From: HGM11416 sp964532155
GTDB lineage: Bacteria; Bacillota; Clostridia; Christensenellales; Borkfalkiaceae
Direction: 5' to 3'
DNA: 18,966 nt
NCBI GenBank assembly: GCA_964532155.1
Contig: CAZHGN010000026.1
Coordinates: 1 to 18,966, forward strand
Shown here piece after piece: positions 15,301-18,966 of this stretch. The notes below the pieces were generated by a model. That model ran no database searches. It saw only the letters and a program-made list of their open reading frames with translations, and was not told the DNA's origin. The position numbers and the translations under genes are program-made. The first letter of the stretch is position 1. Every line of letters starts with the position of its first letter.

Positions 15301-15382
15301 GGGCGTTTACACGTTCGTCGTCAGTGCGGTTGACGAAGAGGGTAACATGGCAACGGCTAAGTACACCGTTGAAGTTAAGTAA
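12314..15382 (+). CDS. Large secreted protein with Ig-like and lectin-like modules
   Basis: This 1022-residue protein has a Sec signal peptide (hydrophobic core about residues 11-32, likely signal peptidase I site near SSDAQ) and no lipobox, LPXTG or C-terminal anchor, so it is probably released or held non-covalently. About 118-350 and 650-825 look like concanavalin/LamG-type beta-sandwiches. About 360-455 (DSEKPEI to ETLLV), 457-546, 826-925 and 930-1022 look like Ig-like, DUF5011/PKD-type modules, with the recurring GVYTITYTVTD-type end strand. No catalytic motif is recognised. A role in binding or scaffolding glycan at the surface is inferred from context. The SD AAGAGGAG is well placed. 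Confidence 0.75.
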   Translation: MKTGIRTDKKALTILLAFVALCFTVFGVSGIISSDAQEQWAEIAIEESYAYGAVFEVPTRKVTVGNEDVFASHTVTYPSGKTVTLDEVTLDEMGDYLVNYYAEQNGKQYKKTEKFSVKGVAYTFSGNKSTASYAHYDTFGANSDGLLVRLAYKETLEFTHVIDVNSLTSTDEIVKGFITPDTRGVYDFKKLIFTLTDIVDPSVYLRFEINRYNPDDAKGLGSAFVSVGGNGQDMVGFENNGSSIKHHVNDDLGASIQLSFTATKNKDDSWDGPAVDYLPDTKPFTLMFDAATLTAKAQSSTIATLNDPTHYEKALWNGFKSGKARLSVSASGYVSDTANFCLMNVFGITNEALSENTFTDSEKPEITINKEYETMPDVQMGYTYTIPSATAWDAIAGVCEVESDVYYNYGTDSQVTIGVADGKFTASKLGNYVIVYTAKDRFGNEAKETLLVRSLEKTPDVEVTLPEGYAIEATAGIPVEFDGATASGGSGKLIEKITATLGENTVEILDGSHRFDEVGVYTITYTVTDYIGKSTSEDYELTVTASEDPLFVDDIVLPRIFISGSQYTVPEYFAVDYSSGKAERKVCNVKVTDANGMKEYKTGAKITPVVANNGDKVTLEYVCGTATKSVEIPTIIARYAENTKVKMDNYLFGDSIVSSKDENGANISLGLAIVSEAATASAGWTFAAPLLVSAANFQIQTLANKTHYSAFEIVISDPYDSNLSAKIIVKPNGNKMKVVHAGEETTFDASAIANTLTFSFDGEKLKIKAGKLTHTVTLTQYANGKMFNGFNDKVYVGMNVFDAQAGDRYILNSVGGQVLSYRDKDSSGPSVSLIGDHGGRYSLNSEYTVRAAISGDTFAPESACTVTVEAPNGEIVTDVDGNKLENVATDKEYVIKLTQYGMYRISYNAEEINWLDNKSSILDSVYVPDEQAPEIKFTSVGTTNATVGDVIVMPNYKVSDNISEAASIKVNKYVINPNGRIIQLKGSSNSINAQTKGVYTFVVSAVDEEGNMATAKYTVEVK

Positions 15383-15394
15383 AGGTGAAGAATT

Positions 15395-17527
15395 ATGAAA
15401 AAGAACAGATTATTTATTCTTTTGATAACGCTTTTAATGAGCTTGTCGTTCATTCTGCCCGCCTGCCTCGTCGCACCGGGCGGCACGCCGTCCGATTCAG
15501 GAAGCGGCGGACAAACGTCGGGATCTATAGATAACAGAGTGCCCGACGCGGTTAATCCGACCGAAGACGTAACCGATCACAAGGTAACCGAGAACGTACT
15601 CCATGAGATAGACGTAAATTTCACCACTCCAGTAGGCGTTTTCACTGCAAACAATAGCACCGAATATAAAATTGCGCCCAAGCATGGTTATTCCATAGCG
15701 GCAAACCATATCGCAAAACACGTCGAAGGCGCTACCGGCGCTAAGATGCAGGTTATCGAAAGCGAGGACGAACCGACCGTTGACGTAAACGCAGGCAAGT
15801 ATATCGTTATGGGCGACGCGGCGACTATGGAAGAGTATGCTATCGTAATGCCCTCTAAGGACGAACTTAAATCGGCGGGCTATTATATTAAAACTCGTGG
15901 CGACGACGTTTTTATCGGTTTCTATTCCGCTCATGGCGCACAGCTTGCGGCTATAGCGTTTTTGAGAGAGGTCGTTGGCTACGATATGATTTCGGACGAC
16001 ATGGTTATTTATGAAAAGGACGGTTCCGTTCTTCCGCAAATGACCATAAAAGAGCGCCCGGACTACGAATTCCGTATACCCGACAATAAGATTACGGCGA
16101 GCGAAAAATACGGAATGGGCTTTACTACGGTAAACACGATGCTCATAACGAGCTCGGGCGATAACGTTCACAATATGTACGACTTCTTCACACCCGAAGA
16201 ATTTGTTGAACACAGCGATTGGCTTTCGGATGGCGCAGTTTGGGGCACGGGCGGAAACAGAATAGGTCAAATCTGCTTTACCGCACGCGGAAACAAAGCT
16301 TCTTATACCGAGTTCGTAAACTTTTTTGCCGAAAAGCTCGAAACGTATATAGAAAGCTCCTCCGAAGACGTCGTAAACATGCGTATTTCGCCTAACGACG
16401 TAGCGGTCAATAACTCCATTGCGGTTTGTAACTGCAATGCTTGCAACAAATCGGTCGAACATTACGGCACGATCGGCGGCGCAATGCTCGCGTTTGCAAA
16501 CGACGTTTCGACCGTTATCGACGCATATATGGCGGAAAATCACCCCGATAGAGAGTTTAACGTAGTTCTTCTTGCGTACGGCGCAGGCATTCAAGCCCCC
16601 GTTGCGCGTTTGGATAACGGTCAATACGACCTCGACGAAAACGGCAAGGGCAAGCCCGTAACTCGTTACGAATTCGATGAAAACGGCGTTTGGTCGCCCG
16701 TAACGGACGCCGAAGGCAACGAGGTGAAACTCGTATTCGGCAAAAACGTCGGTTGCGAATTTGCTCCGTCCGCGGCATCTTGGTCGCATACCTTCTATGA
16801 AGAAGAAAACAATCGTTACTCGTCCGCTCTCGAAGCATGGTCGGGCATTGCTCACACCCTCTATATTTGGGCGTACGAAGTAAACTTCCCGAGTTTCTTC
16901 TATCCGTATAACAACTACGATATACTCGTTGAAAACCTCAGATACTTCAAATCCTACGGCGCGAACTATCTGTTCCCCCACGGATGCGATTGGCAAAACG
17001 CGAACTGCCCGGGCTTTATGAAGTTCAGAACTTACGTAAACTCCAAGGCAATGTTTGACGTAAACGTCGATTATACCGAACTCCGCGCGAAATTCTTCAA
17101 ATATTATTTCGGCGAAGCGGAAACCTATATGTCGACTCTTCTCGATATGATCCAGCTCAACCTTAAGGATAAAGAATCCGTAACGGGTAGCGGTATCCAA
17201 AGCGAAAAATACGCCTCTACCGAGGTGTGGAGCCACGAAATACTCGTTCAGTTCATGGGATTAATCGAAAAATCGTACGAAGCCGTTGAACAATATAAGA
17301 CGGAAGACAGCGAACTTTACGAAGTCTTGAAGAAGCATATTCTCATCGAATCGCAGTTCCCGAGAATCGCTATTTGTTCGCTTTATCCGCTCGAATATTC
17401 TCCGGAGACTATCAAGGCAATGCGCAAATCATTTTTGGAGGATTTCTACGCGCTTCAAAATACCACTCATAAAGAACACACCACCAATAAAATCAACGAC
17501 TTAGTTGCTGATTGGGAATTAGATTGA
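15395..17527 (+). CDS. DUF4838 lipoprotein, putative surface glycan-active protein
   Basis: This 710-residue lipoprotein has lipobox LPAC (C24) and a serine/glycine linker. Residues about 90-225 resemble the non-catalytic domain that precedes catalytic barrels in alpha-glucuronidases and beta-hexosaminidases (the GYYIKTRGDDVFIGF to GYDM segment). The DUF4838 core follows, with the signature ISPNDV (331-336) and cysteine cluster C345-N-C347-N-A-C350. DUF4838 proteins are widespread in polysaccharide loci, and a glycoside hydrolase-like role is suspected. An acidic insert (DENGKGKPV, FDENGVWSPV, DAEGNEV) lies near 412-450. It begins 12 bases after the previous gene, with SD AAAGGTGAAG, so it is co-transcribed. 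Confidence 0.8.
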   Translation: MKKNRLFILLITLLMSLSFILPACLVAPGGTPSDSGSGGQTSGSIDNRVPDAVNPTEDVTDHKVTENVLHEIDVNFTTPVGVFTANNSTEYKIAPKHGYSIAANHIAKHVEGATGAKMQVIESEDEPTVDVNAGKYIVMGDAATMEEYAIVMPSKDELKSAGYYIKTRGDDVFIGFYSAHGAQLAAIAFLREVVGYDMISDDMVIYEKDGSVLPQMTIKERPDYEFRIPDNKITASEKYGMGFTTVNTMLITSSGDNVHNMYDFFTPEEFVEHSDWLSDGAVWGTGGNRIGQICFTARGNKASYTEFVNFFAEKLETYIESSSEDVVNMRISPNDVAVNNSIAVCNCNACNKSVEHYGTIGGAMLAFANDVSTVIDAYMAENHPDREFNVVLLAYGAGIQAPVARLDNGQYDLDENGKGKPVTRYEFDENGVWSPVTDAEGNEVKLVFGKNVGCEFAPSAASWSHTFYEEENNRYSSALEAWSGIAHTLYIWAYEVNFPSFFYPYNNYDILVENLRYFKSYGANYLFPHGCDWQNANCPGFMKFRTYVNSKAMFDVNVDYTELRAKFFKYYFGEAETYMSTLLDMIQLNLKDKESVTGSGIQSEKYASTEVWSHEILVQFMGLIEKSYEAVEQYKTEDSELYEVLKKHILIESQFPRIAICSLYPLEYSPETIKAMRKSFLEDFYALQNTTHKEHTTNKINDLVADWELD

Positions 17528-17543
17528 TAAGGGATTAAAGGCG

Positions 17544-18966
17544 ATGAAGAAAAAATTATTATTTTTATTTGCGATAGTCATGACTCTCGCACTTGGCTTT
17601 ACGGCGGCATGCTTTTCAACCGACTATACTCCTATTGATAGCAGCAGTTCCGGAAGCAGTTCCGGAAGCGATTCGGGAAGCGAAAAAGTCGGCGTTATGC
17701 TCGACAGTGCGAAACTCACTTTAAGCGAATATGAAACAGCCGTCCTTAAAGCAACGGTTACGGGCAGCGGCGAAACGCTCGTTTGGTCGTCGTCCGACGA
17801 AGCCGTAGCAACCGTGTCGGACGGAGTCGTTAGCGGTATCAAGGCGGGTAGTGCCGTTATTACCGCTACTTACGGCGAGGCGACTGCCGAATGTAATGTT
17901 ACGGTAACCAAAACAGTATACGCTCCGCAGATTAAGTTCGAAGACGAAATCAACCTCGACCTCGGCGACGAATTCACCGACGAAGTCAAGGTTTTGTGGA
18001 AGGGCGCTCAGTTAAACGAGGGCGTAACTTACGCTTGGACGCTCGCCGACGGTGAAGCGGACGACATTTGTGCGGTAACCTCTAATGGTAAATACGTTAC
18101 AATCAAAGCTAAAAAAGTCGGTCAAACCGCATACTACGTAGCAGTTACCGCAAAAGGCGTTACGGTTAGCCATAAGGTTACCGTAAAAGTTCAGAAACCC
18201 AAGCCCACGCTTATTCCGACGGACGATAGCATTTCGTCTACTAACGAAGGATATAAGCTCGATCTTTGGACAACGTCCGAGGGCGGCGATACCGAATTCA
18301 CTCTTTCTTTCAATGCATTCGACGGAAACAGCGTTATCAAAAACGCGGCTATTACTTGGGATACCGAGGCTGAAACCTACGATAGCGGCATTGCTATTAT
18401 CGAACAAACTACAACCGCGGGCAGCTACCTTATTAAAAAAGTTGCCGCCGGCACGACTAATCTCGTCGGTAGCTACACTTCGACCGCAAACGGCGAAGTC
18501 GCAACCGTAAAAGTAACCGTAACGGTTAATAAAGTCGTGAAAACGCTTGACTTTAAGCCTACTTGGGAAGTTGCAAACCTTTCGACGGTTTCCAAACCGG
18601 ACGGCGTTGTCGGTTCGCTTGAAAAGCTTTTCATTGGCGGAAAAGACGTAACCTCGTCCGCAAGCGGTGACGCCGTTACCGTAGATAAGACGAAACTTCC
18701 GCAAAAGGTCGGCGACCTCGGCGAAGGAAAAGCTTGCGCTATAGAAACCGATACTTTCATCTATAACTTCACGGCTGATATCTATACGCTCATAATAAGC
18801 AATAAGGGCGAACTCGATAATTTCGGAAAGCTTGCAAGAGACGCCGGTAATTGGGACGATGATTCAAAGAATGATATTCCTAATTGCGGTTTCCTCGACG
18901 GATACTTCATTTTGGATAGCGATATAGACTATAACGGTACGTTTACCTCTATTGTTGATACCGATT
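17544..18966 (+). CDS. Big_2-domain lipoprotein, 3' end outside the window
   Basis: The frame is open from the ATG at 17544 to the window end (474 codons seen) with no stop. The signal peptide ends in lipobox TAAC (C23). A Ser/Gly linker (33-46) follows, then a bacterial Ig-like Big_2 module (about 53-121) with the typical WSSSDEAVATVSDGVVSG and AGSAVITATYG segments. More Ig-like repeats follow. The last residues seen (GYFILDSDIDYNGTF) resemble the opening strand of lectin-like or beta-helical surface modules. It starts 16 bases after the DUF4838 gene with AAAGG just upstream, so it is in the same operon. It is likely an adhesin or glycan-binding lipoprotein. Confidence 0.85.
   Translation, partial: MKKKLLFLFAIVMTLALGFTAACFSTDYTPIDSSSSGSSSGSDSGSEKVGVMLDSAKLTLSEYETAVLKATVTGSGETLVWSSSDEAVATVSDGVVSGIKAGSAVITATYGEATAECNVTVTKTVYAPQIKFEDEINLDLGDEFTDEVKVLWKGAQLNEGVTYAWTLADGEADDICAVTSNGKYVTIKAKKVGQTAYYVAVTAKGVTVSHKVTVKVQKPKPTLIPTDDSISSTNEGYKLDLWTTSEGGDTEFTLSFNAFDGNSVIKNAAITWDTEAETYDSGIAIIEQTTTAGSYLIKKVAAGTTNLVGSYTSTANGEVATVKVTVTVNKVVKTLDFKPTWEVANLSTVSKPDGVVGSLEKLFIGGKDVTSSASGDAVTVDKTKLPQKVGDLGEGKACAIETDTFIYNFTADIYTLIISNKGELDNFGKLARDAGNWDDDSKNDIPNCGFLDGYFILDSDIDYNGTFTSIVDTD
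17646..17681 (+). repeat. Three-unit 12-bp repeat encoding the Ser/Gly linker
   Basis: AGTTCCGGAAGC occurs twice in a row (17646-17657, 17658-17669), and a degenerate third unit GATTCGGGAAGC follows (17670-17681). It encodes the flexible spacer between the lipid anchor and the first Ig-like module. Copy number is likely variable between strains. Confidence 0.85.

Noticed and set aside
15497..17236. Long minus-strand open frame (579 codons) opposite the DUF4838 gene
   Set aside because: It mirrors a well-supported coding gene, has no recognisable domain or SD, and its length reflects codon bias of the true strand.
1..18966. tRNA, rRNA or classical transposase genes
   Set aside because: None seen; no cloverleaf with anticodon arms, rRNA-like sequence or DDE transposase frame was recognised by eye.

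Overview
The window looks like a chromosome segment of an anaerobic, low-to-middle GC Gram-positive bacterium (Bacillota, Clostridia-like). The signs are four lipobox or Sec-type surface proteins, strong Shine-Dalgarno (SD) sites, consensus sigma-A promoters, an anaerobic Fe-S/flavin dehydrogenase set, and a carbohydrate ABC transporter with no ATPase gene beside it. The Ig-like/DUF4838 surface proteins are typical of uncultured gut Clostridia. That placement is inference; there is no rRNA or marker gene in the window.

Left module (about 1-5300). A perfect sigma-A promoter (245-273) and a structured leader drive three genes: a GlpA-like FAD oxidoreductase with a C-terminal [2Fe-2S] (BFD-like) domain, a second FAD/NAD-dependent oxidoreductase, and a small five-cysteine DUF1667 protein. 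This trio is a recurrent Firmicutes/Thermotoga set annotated as anaerobic glycerol-3-phosphate (or related 2-hydroxyacid) dehydrogenase. It is followed by a LysR-type regulator and a YfcE-type metallophosphoesterase, then a strong intrinsic terminator (5271-5301). An 18-19 bp sequence, GCCGATAATCGACCTATAG, occurs three times: before the trio (17-35), inverted just upstream of lysR (3497-3514), and just after yfcE (5082-5100). It brackets the module and has LysR-box-like symmetry.

Right module (about 5339-18966). A leftward AraC-family regulator with its own consensus promoter faces a rightward carbohydrate-uptake and surface-protein cluster. In order this holds two tandem paralogous sugar-binding lipoproteins, a MalF-type permease and a MalG-type permease. 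Three large exported proteins follow: a 1022-residue secreted protein with Ig-like and lectin-like modules, a 710-residue DUF4838 lipoprotein (putative glycan-active protein), and the start of a Big_2-domain lipoprotein cut by the window edge. The simplest reading is an AraC-controlled locus that binds and processes a complex glycan at the cell surface and imports the released oligosaccharides with a shared (MsmX-like) ATPase encoded elsewhere.

Non-coding features are unusually rich. The first binding-protein gene has a leader of about 200 nt holding a four-copy 21-23 bp tandem repeat, a perfect 18-bp palindrome and a 9-bp hairpin. The gap between the second binding protein and malF holds two long stem-loops, the second reaching the SD site. 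A dyad upstream of the 1022-residue gene overlaps a possible internal promoter.
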